This document shows positions 18,230-26,656 of a DNA stretch of 64,000 nt, piece after piece. The DNA lies in assembly GCA_017409005.1 (NCBI GenBank), contig JAFQTP010000002.1, positions 313,159 through 377,158 on the forward strand. Reading direction: 5' to 3'. Position 1 is the stretch's first letter; each line of letters begins with the position of its first letter. The notes below the pieces were generated by a model. It had not been told where the DNA came from. It did not search any database and saw only the letters and a list, made by a program, of their open reading frames with translations. Source of the DNA: Clostridia bacterium. Lineage in GTDB: Bacteria > Bacillota > Clostridia > Christensenellales > UBA1242. Made by a program: the position numbers and the translations under genes.

Positions 18230-19192
18230 ATGTTTGGACACAGAAAAGACGGTAAACGTATTAAATACGAAGATGTAATGGTTAAAATGACTCCTCATTT
18301 TATGCCAACACGTAACGACGCATCAAACAACATTATACACCCAGTTAGGGTAGAAGATATGGATGCGTGGATTGTTGAAAAAAGCGAAAAAGAAGGAATT
18401 GTTTTTAACTATATGCACATTGTTATGGCAACCATTGTAAGGCTTCTTGCAACACGCCAACGCCTAAACAGGTTTGTTGTTAGGGGTGCAGTTTATCAGC
18501 GTAACTACATAACCATTTCGTTAACAATTAAGCGTTCACTTCGCGATGAAGGACCAGAAAGCACATTAAAAGTTAATTTTACTGGTGAAGAAACAATTTA
18601 CGAAGTTAAAGAAAAAATTGATAAAGCCATTGCCGATAGCATTGAAGCCGACAACGGCACGCAAAAAATTGTTGAAAAACTTTCATTTTTACCAAACTGG
18701 CTGCTTCGTTGGGCAGTGGGGCTATTTAGGTTTTTAGATAGGCACAACATGTTGCCACAAGGGTTAATTGATTTTAGCCCATTCCACACAAGTTGCTATG
18801 TAACCTACCTAAAAAGCATTAAGTGCGATGCAATTATTCATCATATTTATAATTTTGGAACAACCGGTTTGTTTGTTGCTATTGGTAAAGAAAAATATGC
18901 TCCGGTTGTAGATTTTGAAGAATTAAAAGTTGGCAAAGTTATGAACTTGGGCATAAACATGGACGAACGTTTTTGTGATGGATTTTATTTTGCAAAAAGT
19001 TTGCGTATTTGGAACGATATGTTCCATAATTTGCACGAACTTGAAAAACCATTTACAATTACCGACCCTGTTATTTTAGAGCACAAGCAAAAAATGGAGC
19101 ATAAACAAGCCAAATTAGATGCTAAAAAAGCAAAAAAACAAGCCAAACTTGATAAAAAACAAGCAAAAAGACAAGCAAAGAAAAATAATTAG
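18230..19192 (+). CDS. chloramphenicol-acetyltransferase/E2-fold acyltransferase-like protein lacking the catalytic His
   Basis: A 320-residue protein with the fold of chloramphenicol acetyltransferase and the catalytic domain of dihydrolipoyl acyltransferases (E2). Support comes from YNFGTTGLFVAIGKEKYAP and from the C-terminal active-site region MDERFCDGFYFAKSL. This region aligns with the HHxxxDG motif of CAT and with DHRxxDG of E2. The catalytic His is replaced by Glu (D-E-R-F-C-D-G), while the structural DG is kept. There is no lipoyl or subunit-binding domain and no neighbouring dehydrogenase gene. A basic Lys/Ala/Gln tail (about residues 285-320) follows the fold. It may be a pseudoenzyme or use other chemistry. 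ATG 18230 follows SD AAAGGGAAA. Confidence 0.75.
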   Translation: MFGHRKDGKRIKYEDVMVKMTPHFMPTRNDASNNIIHPVRVEDMDAWIVEKSEKEGIVFNYMHIVMATIVRLLATRQRLNRFVVRGAVYQRNYITISLTIKRSLRDEGPESTLKVNFTGEETIYEVKEKIDKAIADSIEADNGTQKIVEKLSFLPNWLLRWAVGLFRFLDRHNMLPQGLIDFSPFHTSCYVTYLKSIKCDAIIHHIYNFGTTGLFVAIGKEKYAPVVDFEELKVGKVMNLGINMDERFCDGFYFAKSLRIWNDMFHNLHELEKPFTITDPVILEHKQKMEHKQAKLDAKKAKKQAKLDKKQAKRQAKKNN

Positions 19193-19197
19193 TAATT

Positions 19198-19229
19198 AAA
19201 AAACCAAGTTGAATTTAACTTGGTTTTTT
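19198..19229. terminator. bidirectional terminator between the E2-like gene and the small minus-strand gene
   Basis: AAAAAACCAAGTT and AACTTGGTTTTTT form a 13-bp stem. The right arm encodes the last codons and stop of the gene ending at 19215. Confidence 0.85.
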
Positions 19230-19496
19230 GTTTGTAAAGTTTATGTAATAATTATATTTTGCGGAGTTGTTTTCAACCGTAACAAATTTGGTTGAACCAT
19301 TATTGTAATATAGTTTAAAAGTTGTTAGTTTTGTTTCGTTTAAAATGTCGGCTTGCACCATACCATCAAAGCCGCCCATTAGGTGGCCGGTGGCATAATT
19401 TAATAGTTTGTCGTCGTCGCTAAGTTCTTGGTTTTCGTTAACAACTTCTGCTTTTATTAGTTGTTTTGATTTAAATAATTTATCTAAAATTCCCAT
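19215..19496 (-). CDS. unknown small protein, 93 residues
   Basis: I do not recognise this protein. It is soluble, with an amphipathic N-terminus (MGILDKLFKSKQLIKAEVVN) and a central ATGHLMGGFDGM segment. The C-terminal half alternates Tyr, Phe and Thr in a beta-strand-like pattern (FKLYYNNGSTKFVTVENNS). ATG 19496 has SD AGGAGA on the minus strand and the frame has normal codon use for the window, so it is probably real. It lies divergent from the ferritin-like gene. Confidence 0.65.
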   Translation of the reverse strand: MGILDKLFKSKQLIKAEVVNENQELSDDDKLLNYATGHLMGGFDGMVQADILNETKLTTFKLYYNNGSTKFVTVENNSAKYNYYINFTNKKPS

Positions 19497-19588
19497 AAAC
19501 TCATTCTCCTATAATAATTATATCATGCTAGCAGTATAATTGCATTTTTTTTGTTTATACTTTTAATATTAAATTTTAGGAGAACAAT

Positions 19589-20836
19589 ATGAAAGTAGTT
19601 AACCCTTTTAAAGAAAAAAGTGTAAAAATTGAAAAAACTTACGAGAGCTGGAAAAAACTTGCCGCAACACCATACAACCCAAAAACAACAAGCCCATTTA
19701 CAAAAGTTAGAATTATTTTAATGAATGGTACCGAGTTTGAAGCAAACTGGTTTTCACACCAGTTTCATAGGCATTGCAACAACAACGACTTGCGTCGCGA
19801 ACTAAGTGTAATTAGACGTAGAGAACAGCAACAACAAAAGAAAATTGCTTCACTAAAACCAATTGAAGAAACCATTTTGCAACATACCATTGGCTATGAA
19901 CAACTGGCTGTTGAACTAACTGCAATTTTGGCACAACATGTTAAAGATAAATATGTTAAAAAAGCCCTAGATTTTGCCTTGCTGGAAGATTTTGACCACT
20001 TGTTTAGATTTGCAAACTTAATGGAAATGGACGAGGGGATTAAAGCCGAAAATTTGGTTGGCGACTACACCGAGATTATGCCAGGTCGTCCAACCATTGC
20101 CGAACACCGATATCCAGCAGACGATGTTAAACGTTTTATTTGTAATCAAACATCTGATTTGTTTACTAAACTAACCGTAAACATTATTACTGCGGCCGAG
20201 CAACAAACCATGAATTTTTATATGAACCAAGCAAACTTTTATAAAAATGAATTAGGCAGAAAATTGTTTACCGAAATTGCCATGATTGAGGAACAGCATG
20301 TTAGCCAATATGGCAGTTTAATTGACACTAATTGCACATGGCTTGAAAACTGGTTAATGCACGAATATGTTGAATGTTATTTGTATTATTCGTGTTGGGA
20401 AGACGAATCAGACGAATATGTTAAAGAAATTTGGCGTAATTTTTATTACGAAGAATGTGGACATTTACAAAAAGTTGCTGCACTTTTAGAACAACATGAG
20501 GGCAAAACTTGGATTGATGTTTTCCCTTGTGGTGGCGATTTCCCAGAGCCTCTAAGGTTTGGTGAAAACAAAGAGTATATTCGAAAAGTTATTAAACAAA
20601 CTGGTTGCAACACTGCCGACCTCGAGGAATATGCAAAAGTTAGTTCAATGCCAGAAGATGCACCATTTTTTAAATATAATCACAGCGTTAACAAACCAGA
20701 AGCCGATGTTGCAAGCCATGCTGTTATTGAAAAACACATTAAAAAGTTTGGCACCGATTATAGGCATGAAGATAGCCCAAACCCAATTCCGGCACTACGT
20801 AACAGAAAATCAGATAACACCGATTTTGCCAGATAA
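19589..20836 (+). CDS. large ferritin-like (putative diiron) protein
   Basis: A 415-residue protein whose middle and C-terminal parts look like a ferritin-like helical bundle. Candidate metal ligands are EDFDHLF (near 132), EIAMIEEQHVSQYG (near 230) and YYEECGHLQKVAALLEQHEG (near 290), three ExxH-type motifs on long helices. A further Glu lies in GYEQLAVEL. This pattern is known in rubrerythrin- and ferritin-like proteins that handle iron or peroxide. The length is well above a minimal ferritin, and the N-terminal 100 residues and C-terminal 90 residues match nothing I know. SD AGGAGAA precedes ATG 19589. It is monocistronic. Confidence 0.65.
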   Translation: MKVVNPFKEKSVKIEKTYESWKKLAATPYNPKTTSPFTKVRIILMNGTEFEANWFSHQFHRHCNNNDLRRELSVIRRREQQQQKKIASLKPIEETILQHTIGYEQLAVELTAILAQHVKDKYVKKALDFALLEDFDHLFRFANLMEMDEGIKAENLVGDYTEIMPGRPTIAEHRYPADDVKRFICNQTSDLFTKLTVNIITAAEQQTMNFYMNQANFYKNELGRKLFTEIAMIEEQHVSQYGSLIDTNCTWLENWLMHEYVECYLYYSCWEDESDEYVKEIWRNFYYEECGHLQKVAALLEQHEGKTWIDVFPCGGDFPEPLRFGENKEYIRKVIKQTGCNTADLEEYAKVSSMPEDAPFFKYNHSVNKPEADVASHAVIEKHIKKFGTDYRHEDSPNPIPALRNRKSDNTDFAR

Positions 20837-20855
20837 TTTAGGTTTAAAACACAAT

Positions 20856-20884
20856 AAAACAGGATTTATTTATCCTGTTTTTTC
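20856..20884 (+). terminator. intrinsic terminator after the ferritin-like gene
   Basis: AAAACAGGAT (20856-20865) pairs with ATCCTGTTTT (20872-20881), followed by more Ts. Confidence 0.8.
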
Positions 20885-20899
20885 TGTTTAAATAGGGTA

Positions 20900-20928
20900 T
20901 TTACTAAACTTTAATTTAGAGTTATAAT
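20900..20928 (+). promoter_or_regulatory. promoter predicted to give a leaderless mRNA
   Basis: TTTACT (20900-20905) and a perfect TATAAT (20923-20928) are separated by 17 bp. The ATG at 20936 is 8 nt past the -10 box, so the predicted start site is at or one base before it. No SD is present. Confidence 0.6.
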
Positions 20929-20935
20929 AAAGTAT

Positions 20936-21997
20936 ATGGCAAAAGAAACGTTCGAAAACAAAATGCTTAATGGTATGTACGAAACCACTAAGCCCCGTAT
21001 GCAGTTTTTAATAGATAACCATGCTTTAACCTTAAGTGTCGTTAAATACATTGCAAGGCACACAAGGTTTGTTGCAACAAGGTGTGTCGATAACGAAAAG
21101 CATTGGCAAGTGCTTTATAATTTTTCCGATTTTTTAGAACTTAAAAAACTTCACGAACAAATAGAGGAACAAAAGAAAGCCGGAGAGGAAGAGGGACTGT
21201 CTGAAAAACAAGCAAAATTCGAACAAATAAAAAAGAAATTTGATGTTTCAAACAACGAATTTGTTTTGCGTGCTAAACGCGATAGTGCCGAGTGGCATGA
21301 GTTTTTAGAGTATGTTTATTTGCTTGAGGGTACAAAACAAAATGTTGAACCAACCCAGCAAACAAACAATTTAACTAATGTTATAAAAAAATGGCTGCAA
21401 CCACAAAACACAACCTCACAAAATTTAGTTGGTTTAATAGAAGAAACCCACTTAACATATATGTCTGATAACGGATTAACTGGTTTTAAGGTTGAGGTGG
21501 TTGATGGTGAGGGTGTAAAAGCATCTATAACCGATAAAAAACTTTATGTGGGTAAGCTATTAATTGAAAAACAAAATTTAACATCACAAAACCTACTTCA
21601 ATTACTTACTCAGGTTTTAAATGCAAGCGAATTAACTGTTATTACAACAAAACTAGGCGACCCACTTAAAACTTTAAACCCAATTAGGCAAGCAATTTCA
21701 TATGAACGTGCAATTTCAATTATTAAAGCAATTAGGCAAAGCAAACTTATTTCAAATTCGGAGCAGTTAAATAATTTATTAACGCTAAATAGTGCAAACA
21801 TAATTTTGGGTGTTCAAACCGAAATAACCGATAAGTGGTTTTTAGAACTTGCTTCTAAATTAGAGCCAACTATTTTAAGTAAAATTGAGCAAGAACATAT
21901 TGTTGAAGAATATTACGCTCCGCACTTGCAAAAAATTCAAAGTGCTGTAACTTTGGCTGAGTTAAATGCCAAAAAACAAGCACAAAAAATAAAATAA
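20936..21997 (+). CDS. unknown 353-residue soluble protein
   Basis: No family is recognised. The first 40 residues carry HALTLSVVKYIARHTRF. A charged, probably coiled-coil stretch rich in Glu, Lys and Gln spans about 65-105 (KKLHEQIEEQKKAGEEEG). A mixed alpha/beta C-terminal half follows, and the tail is basic. There is no signal peptide and no membrane helix. The start ATG has no SD and lies exactly where transcription should begin, making this one of the leaderless candidates in the window. It is monocistronic, ending at a terminator shared with pyk. Confidence 0.7.
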   Translation: MAKETFENKMLNGMYETTKPRMQFLIDNHALTLSVVKYIARHTRFVATRCVDNEKHWQVLYNFSDFLELKKLHEQIEEQKKAGEEEGLSEKQAKFEQIKKKFDVSNNEFVLRAKRDSAEWHEFLEYVYLLEGTKQNVEPTQQTNNLTNVIKKWLQPQNTTSQNLVGLIEETHLTYMSDNGLTGFKVEVVDGEGVKASITDKKLYVGKLLIEKQNLTSQNLLQLLTQVLNASELTVITTKLGDPLKTLNPIRQAISYERAISIIKAIRQSKLISNSEQLNNLLTLNSANIILGVQTEITDKWFLELASKLEPTILSKIEQEHIVEEYYAPHLQKIQSAVTLAELNAKKQAQKIK

Positions 21998-22024
21998 AAA
22001 AGACCTAAACTTAGGTCTTTTTTT
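21996..22024. terminator. bidirectional terminator between the 353-residue protein gene and pyk
   Basis: AAAAAAGACCTAA (21996-22008) pairs with TTAGGTCTTTTTT (22011-22023). The stem is nearly the same as the terminators at 9423 and 38852. Confidence 0.85.
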
Positions 22025-22045
22025 GTTTTAAAATAATTAATAAAT

Positions 22046-23458
22046 TTATTTAACAACATCAATTTTAATAAGGTTTGTGCAGCCAGGTTGTTTTGGTGCA
22101 CCACAAGTTATAACCATGGTGTTGCCAGGGGTGGCAATGTTTAAGCCTTTAACCAGGTTGTTTGCAATTTCAAACATTTTGTCGGTTGAATTATAAATTG
22201 GTGTTAAAACTGGAAGCACGCCCCAACTCATTTCAAGTTGTCGGTAAACTTTTTCATTAGGTGTTGCACCTAAAATAATGTTTGTTGGCCTAAACCTGCT
22301 AACCATGCGTGCGCTTGTTCCGCTTTCGGTAAACACAACAATGCTTTTTGTTTTTTGCATGAAACTTGCATTAACTGCGCTGTGCGAAATAACGTCGGTA
22401 ATGTTTTCAAGTTTATAAACATTTGTGTTAAAACGTTTCGAGTAGTTAATGTGTTTTTCGGTTTCTTCAGTAATTTTTGCCATTTGTCTAACAGCTTCAA
22501 CAGGAAATTTTCCGGCAGCAGTTTCACCAGATAGCATAACAACACTTGTTCCGTCGTAAACAGCATTGGCAACGTCGCTAACTTCGGCACGGGTTGGGCG
22601 ATTGTTATAAATCATGCTTTCAAGCATTTCGGTTGCAGTTATAACAATTTTACCAATATCTCTGGTTTTCTTAATAATAATTTTTTGAAGTTCTGGTAGC
22701 TTAGAAATTGGAACTTCAACACCAAGGTCGCCACGTGCAACCATAATTCCGTCAGAAGCATCAATAATTTCGTCTAGGTTTTTAATTCCTAAAGAACTTT
22801 CAATTTTAGAAATAATTTTAATTTCTTCGCCGCCATTTTGTGCTAAAAATTCGCGCAATGTAAAAACATCTTCTTTGGAGTTAACAAAACTTGCAGCAAC
22901 AAAATCCACATCGTTTTTAATTCCCCACAAAATGTCGCGCATATCTGCTTCGTTTAAATATGGGGTGTTAAACTTAATGCCTGGAATACTTAAACTTTTA
23001 TTATTTCCTAAAATGCCTGAGTTTAGTGCCTTTGTAACAACTTCGGTTCCGTTAACTTCTTGCACTTTAAAAGTTAAAAGACCATTAACTGCTAAAATTT
23101 TGTTGCCGGGTTTAATACACTCAACAATTTTAGGTTCGTTAAAACTAACAATTTCGTTATTCCCTTCAAGGGCTCTACCAGTAAAGGTAAATGTTTGACC
23201 CTTTTTAATTGGAACTTCGCCAAGTTTAAAGGTTTTAACTCTAATTTCTGGTCCTCTAGTGTCAAGCATAATTGGAAGTGGAACATTAAGCTCTTGTCTA
23301 ATGCGTTTAACTTGTTCCGAAATGCGGTTCATATCGTCAAGTTTTGCATGGCTAAGGTTAATTCTAACAACGTCTAAACCAGCTTGAGCAAGTGCTTTAA
23401 GTGTAGAATATTCCGAACAAGCAGGCCCAATAGTTCCAATAATTTTAGTTCTTCTCAT
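22046..23458 (-). CDS. pyk: pyruvate kinase
   Basis: Pyruvate kinase (470 residues) converts phosphoenolpyruvate and ADP to pyruvate and ATP in glycolysis. Visible signatures are the start MRRTKIIGTIGPACS, the substrate site segment DVVRINLSHA, the phosphate/metal region ISKIESSLGIKNLDEI with the catalytic Lys, MVARGDLGVEVP, and TATEMLESM. It lacks the extra C-terminal PEP-utiliser-like domain found in Bacillus enzymes. The length is that of the short form. SD AAGGAAA precedes ATG 23458. It stands alone. Confidence 0.97.
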   Translation of the reverse strand: MRRTKIIGTIGPACSEYSTLKALAQAGLDVVRINLSHAKLDDMNRISEQVKRIRQELNVPLPIMLDTRGPEIRVKTFKLGEVPIKKGQTFTFTGRALEGNNEIVSFNEPKIVECIKPGNKILAVNGLLTFKVQEVNGTEVVTKALNSGILGNNKSLSIPGIKFNTPYLNEADMRDILWGIKNDVDFVAASFVNSKEDVFTLREFLAQNGGEEIKIISKIESSLGIKNLDEIIDASDGIMVARGDLGVEVPISKLPELQKIIIKKTRDIGKIVITATEMLESMIYNNRPTRAEVSDVANAVYDGTSVVMLSGETAAGKFPVEAVRQMAKITEETEKHINYSKRFNTNVYKLENITDVISHSAVNASFMQKTKSIVVFTESGTSARMVSRFRPTNIILGATPNEKVYRQLEMSWGVLPVLTPIYNSTDKMFEIANNLVKGLNIATPGNTMVITCGAPKQPGCTNLIKIDVVK

Positions 23459-23594
23459 AGTTTTTCCTTATATTAATATAGTAATTATTAACTGGTTAAA
23501 GTATATCACAACAAAATAAATATAAAAACTTATTTTACTTAAAATAAAACATAAAATATTAATTATAAAATTTAATTTAAATTGGCTTAAATCA

Positions 23595-23623
23595 TTGAAA
23601 AAAAAGGTTAGTTATGATATTAT
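23595..23623 (+). promoter_or_regulatory. promoter of marR-cysS
   Basis: TTGAAA (23595-23600) and TATTAT (23618-23623) are separated by 17 bp. The predicted leader before the marR-like gene is about 125 nt. Confidence 0.55.
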
Positions 23624-23657
23624 ACCTATGTAAAGTGTGGAAAATGTTAAGGTTTCC

Positions 23658-23719
23658 GGTTTTACAAGGTTAAAAACCACAAAATGTGTTGTTGCGTTAC
23701 ACAAAACCAAATTTAACGC
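23658..23719 (+). promoter_or_regulatory. leader with overlapping inverted repeats (possible operator or attenuator)
   Basis: Inside the marR-cysS leader there are three small inverted repeats: GGTTTT/AAAACC (23658-23663, 23673-23678), TGTGT/ACACA (23685-23689, 23699-23703) and GCGTTA/TAACGC (23694-23699, 23714-23719). The last two overlap and cannot form together. The TGTGT-N9-ACACA palindrome is also the size of a MarR operator. There is no T-box sequence, so tRNA-Cys sensing is not supported. Confidence 0.35.
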
Positions 23720-23754
23720 ATATATCTTATTAAAAAACATTAAAAGGGTGCTAA

Positions 23755-24192
23755 ATGAAAAGTATTAAACTTACAGAACAAATAGTTGAGCTTCGCATAA
23801 TGCTTCAAAGCATATGTGATGGTTTTAGCACCGAAAATTTTAATAAAAAAACAACCTTAACAATGCGCACAAAAGTTTTATTTGTGCTTTCAAAAAATCC
23901 ACAATGTCCACCAAGTGTTTTAATTGAAACATTAGGCATTGCAAAAAGCAACTTAGCACTTCTATGTAAAAGCATGTGCGAAGAGGGCGTTATTATTGCC
24001 GATAAGGGCAGCAACGATAAACGTAACATCTATTATTCGTTAACTGCAAAAGGTGAACGTGAACTTAACGAGTTTTATGTTGGAATGTCGAGCGAAGTAG
24101 ATGTTGCTTTAAACGAACGCGAAATGAAAATGATGGAGAAAAAGTTTGACGAAATTATCGACTTTTTAAACAAAAAATATAAAAGCAACTAG
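23755..24192 (+). CDS. MarR-family winged-helix regulator
   Basis: A 145-residue MarR-type transcription regulator. A dimerisation helix is followed by the winged-helix domain: the helix-turn-helix is around SVLIETLGIAKSNLALLCKSMCEEGVI (residues 60-87) and the wing is around DKRNIYYSLTAKG. These proteins bind palindromic operators as dimers and often repress their own operon. Here the leader holds a candidate palindrome (23685-23703). It lies 8 nt upstream of cysS and is almost certainly co-transcribed with it. A link to cysteine metabolism is possible but not shown. SD AAAGGGTG precedes ATG 23755. Confidence 0.85.
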   Translation: MKSIKLTEQIVELRIMLQSICDGFSTENFNKKTTLTMRTKVLFVLSKNPQCPPSVLIETLGIAKSNLALLCKSMCEEGVIIADKGSNDKRNIYYSLTAKGERELNEFYVGMSSEVDVALNEREMKMMEKKFDEIIDFLNKKYKSN

Positions 24193-24200
24193 GACTTATT

Positions 24201-25637
24201 ATGATTAAACTATATAACACCTTTACACGCCGTAAAGAGGAATTTAAACCTGTAGTAGAAGGAAATGTTGGAATGTATGTTTGCGGACCTACCGTTTATG
24301 GTATGCCACATTTAGGGCATGCAAAAAGTTACATCAACTTTGACACTATCTTCAGGTTTTTTAAATTTTTAGGATACAAAGTTAAATATGTGCAAAACAT
24401 AACCGATGTTGGGCACTTGGTTGGCGATGGCGACGATGGCGAAGACAAAATTGCAAAACAAGCAAAACTAGAAAAACTTGATGCCTACGAAATTGCTTAT
24501 AAATATGAAGTAGAATATTTTAACAGCATGGATAAACTTAATGTGTTGCGTCCAAGCATTTCCTGCCGTGCAACAGGTTTTGTTCACGACATGATTGAAA
24601 CCGTTAAAGATATTGTTAACAAAGGCTATGGTTACGTAACTAAAGAAGGCAATGTATATTTTGATGTTAGAAAATATAATGCCTATGGTCAATTATCAAA
24701 CCGCAAACTCGACGAAGCTGTTAGTGGCGAACGTATTGAAGTTGCAACCGATAAACGCAATCCCGAAGATTTTGCTTTGTGGAAAGCAGTAGACGAAAAC
24801 ACTTTAATGCAATGGGATTCTCCTTGGGGAAAAGGTTGCCCAGGTTGGCACATTGAATGTACAACACTAGGCAAAAAATTCCTTGGCGAAAAATTTGATA
24901 TTCATGGTGGCGGAATTGATAACATTTTTCCACATCACGAATGCGAGTGTGCTCAGGCTGATGTTGTTAACGGGCATTTGCCAATGAACTACTTTATGCA
25001 CAATGGTTTGGTTACAGTTAACGGAACTAAAATGGGCAAAAGTTTAGGTAACTTTATAACACTTCCAGACCTATTTAAAAAATATGACCCAATGGTTGTT
25101 CGTTTCTTTATTCTGCAATTCCACTATAGGTCTAATGTAGATTTTTCCGACGATGGCTTAAATCTTGCAAACAAACAATTCGAAAAAATTACACAAGTTG
25201 TAAACGAACTTCGTTCAAAGTCGGCAGAAGTTGCAACCCAAGTTACAACACCAGAACTTCAAGAAATTTATAATGGTTTTGTTAGTGCCATGAGCGAAGA
25301 TTTTAACACGCCAGTTGCAGTTGTTGAATTTAACAAATTAATTAAAGCTGTTAGTGCGGCGCTAAGTTCAAACAACACAAGTGTTTACCCAGAACTTAAC
25401 TTAATGGTTAATAGTTTTGCCGAAGATGTGTTTGGTTTAAGTTTTCCTAAGTCTAGTAGCGTAAAAGAAAACAAAGCCGAAGCTGTTCCTGCTGAAGTTA
25501 GTTTACTTGCTCAAAAACGTTGGGAAGCAAAACAAAACAAAAACTGGACCGAGGCAGATAGTTTACGTGAACAAATTAAAAACTTTGGATATGTTATTGT
25601 AGATTCTAAAGAGGGTTATAAACTAGAAAAAATTTAA
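24201..25637 (+). CDS. cysS: cysteinyl-tRNA synthetase
   Basis: CysRS (478 residues) charges tRNA-Cys. The HIGH motif is HLGH at 37-40 (PTVYGMPHLGHAKSY) and KMSKS is KMGKS at 277-281. The zinc ligands of the active site include the Cys in MYVCGPT and the CPGWHIECT and HHECECAQ segments. The C-terminal anticodon-binding helix bundle ends with NWTEADSLREQIKNFGYVI, a family hallmark. The length is normal. The 8-nt gap to the MarR gene and the shared terminator show a two-gene operon. No Cys T-box is visible. Confidence 0.97.
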   Translation: MIKLYNTFTRRKEEFKPVVEGNVGMYVCGPTVYGMPHLGHAKSYINFDTIFRFFKFLGYKVKYVQNITDVGHLVGDGDDGEDKIAKQAKLEKLDAYEIAYKYEVEYFNSMDKLNVLRPSISCRATGFVHDMIETVKDIVNKGYGYVTKEGNVYFDVRKYNAYGQLSNRKLDEAVSGERIEVATDKRNPEDFALWKAVDENTLMQWDSPWGKGCPGWHIECTTLGKKFLGEKFDIHGGGIDNIFPHHECECAQADVVNGHLPMNYFMHNGLVTVNGTKMGKSLGNFITLPDLFKKYDPMVVRFFILQFHYRSNVDFSDDGLNLANKQFEKITQVVNELRSKSAEVATQVTTPELQEIYNGFVSAMSEDFNTPVAVVEFNKLIKAVSAALSSNNTSVYPELNLMVNSFAEDVFGLSFPKSSSVKENKAEAVPAEVSLLAQKRWEAKQNKNWTEADSLREQIKNFGYVIVDSKEGYKLEKI

Positions 25638-25664
25638 GGCAAATTGTTTAATTTGCCTTTTTGT
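25636..25664 (+). terminator. intrinsic terminator after cysS
   Basis: AAGGCAAATT (25636-25645) pairs with AATTTGCCTT (25650-25659), followed by Ts. The stem includes the cysS stop codon. Confidence 0.8.
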
Positions 25665-25680
25665 TTAAAAGGAGAAAGTT

Positions 25681-26289
25681 ATGGCACAACACCACTACTT
25701 TTTAAATGTTGAACATAAAGATTCCGATTACTTTCGTTTCACCGATTATTTTTTAAACGTTCCTTACACATTTAATAGTTGCACCGATATTTTTTCTAAA
25801 GATACAATTGATTATGGCACAAGTGTTTTGCTTAAAACTGTGCTTGATAATTTAACGCTTAGTGGTAACGTTTTAGATGTTGGTTGTGGCTATGGTGTAA
25901 TTGGAATAATATTAAAAAAATACTACCCACAAATTGAATGTGATTTAATTGATATTAACAAAACTGCAGTGTTACTTAGCAAACAAAACGCCGAACTAAA
26001 TAGTGTTGAGGTTAATGTGTTTGAAAGCAATTTATATGCAGTTCTTGACAAAAAGTATAACCATATTGTAACAAATCCGCCAATTAAGGCAGGCAAAGAA
26101 AACTTGTTTAAAGTTGTTAGTGGTGGTTTTGAAGTGTTAAAACCAAACGGAACAATAACATTAGTTATCAAAAAAAAACATGGTATGGAAAGTTTAAAAA
26201 ATCATATGGAATCAATTTTTGGTAATGTTGAAATTTTAAAACGAGATAGCGGATATTATATTTTGCACTCGGTTAAAAAGAAGGTTTAA
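25681..26289 (+). CDS. class I SAM-dependent methyltransferase, RsmC-like
   Basis: A 202-residue methyltransferase of the small-domain (MTS, RsmC/RlmG-like) family. The SAM-binding motif I is NVLDVGCGYGVIG near residues 63-75. The acidic motif II is DLIDINKTAV, and the NPPI motif of N-methylating enzymes is VTNPPIKAGK near 130-139. Relatives modify guanine N2 in 16S or 23S rRNA, or are uncharacterised one-domain versions such as Bacillus YbxB, which this matches in size. SD GGAGAAAG precedes ATG 25681. The target RNA is inferred, not shown. Confidence 0.88.
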   Translation: MAQHHYFLNVEHKDSDYFRFTDYFLNVPYTFNSCTDIFSKDTIDYGTSVLLKTVLDNLTLSGNVLDVGCGYGVIGIILKKYYPQIECDLIDINKTAVLLSKQNAELNSVEVNVFESNLYAVLDKKYNHIVTNPPIKAGKENLFKVVSGGFEVLKPNGTITLVIKKKHGMESLKNHMESIFGNVEILKRDSGYYILHSVKKKV

Positions 26290-26359
26290 AATTCTTCTTT
26301 TTTTCATAAAACAAAACACAAACTCATACACATATTAAAAACGTTTTTAAGGAATTTAA

Positions 26360-26656
26360 TTGTGTATGGAAAATGTAACAAACATTATTAACGATAAAAA
26401 ATTTACCACATCAAAAATTGTTTTAGATAATCGAAAACGTGCAACAATTAATGGTGTAGAAAAAGCACTTAGTTCAAACGAGGGGTGCGTCATTTTAAAA
26501 GTTAGCGGAACTAATTTAGTTGTTATGGGGCGTGGGCTTCACATTGAAAAACTTGATGTTGAAAGTGGGGTTGTGGAAATTGAAGGAGAGTTTGATAGTT
26601 TTAAATTTGCAGCCTCCGCAAAGCCTGGAAATGTGTTTAAAAGGATTTTTAAATAG
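26360..26656 (+). CDS. yabP: YabP-family sporulation protein
   Basis: YabP (about 97 residues) is needed at a late stage of spore formation, in cortex and coat assembly, probably with YabQ. The family core is clear: RKRATINGVEKALSSNEGCV, then ILKVSGTNLVVMGRGL and VVEIEGEFDSFKF. Two starts are possible. TTG 26360 is 6 nt after SD AAGGA (26349-26353), while ATG 26366 is 12 nt after it; I keep the TTG because of its spacing. yabQ starts directly after the stop and divIC overlaps yabQ. This order is conserved in spore-forming Bacillota, usually downstream of the S4-domain gene hslR, which is missing here. Confidence 0.88.
   Translation: MCMENVTNIINDKKFTTSKIVLDNRKRATINGVEKALSSNEGCVILKVSGTNLVVMGRGLHIEKLDVESGVVEIEGEFDSFKFAASAKPGNVFKRIFK

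Noticed and set aside
23624..23754. T-box before cysS
   Set aside because: The leader has small stems but no T-box consensus and no terminator/antiterminator pair.
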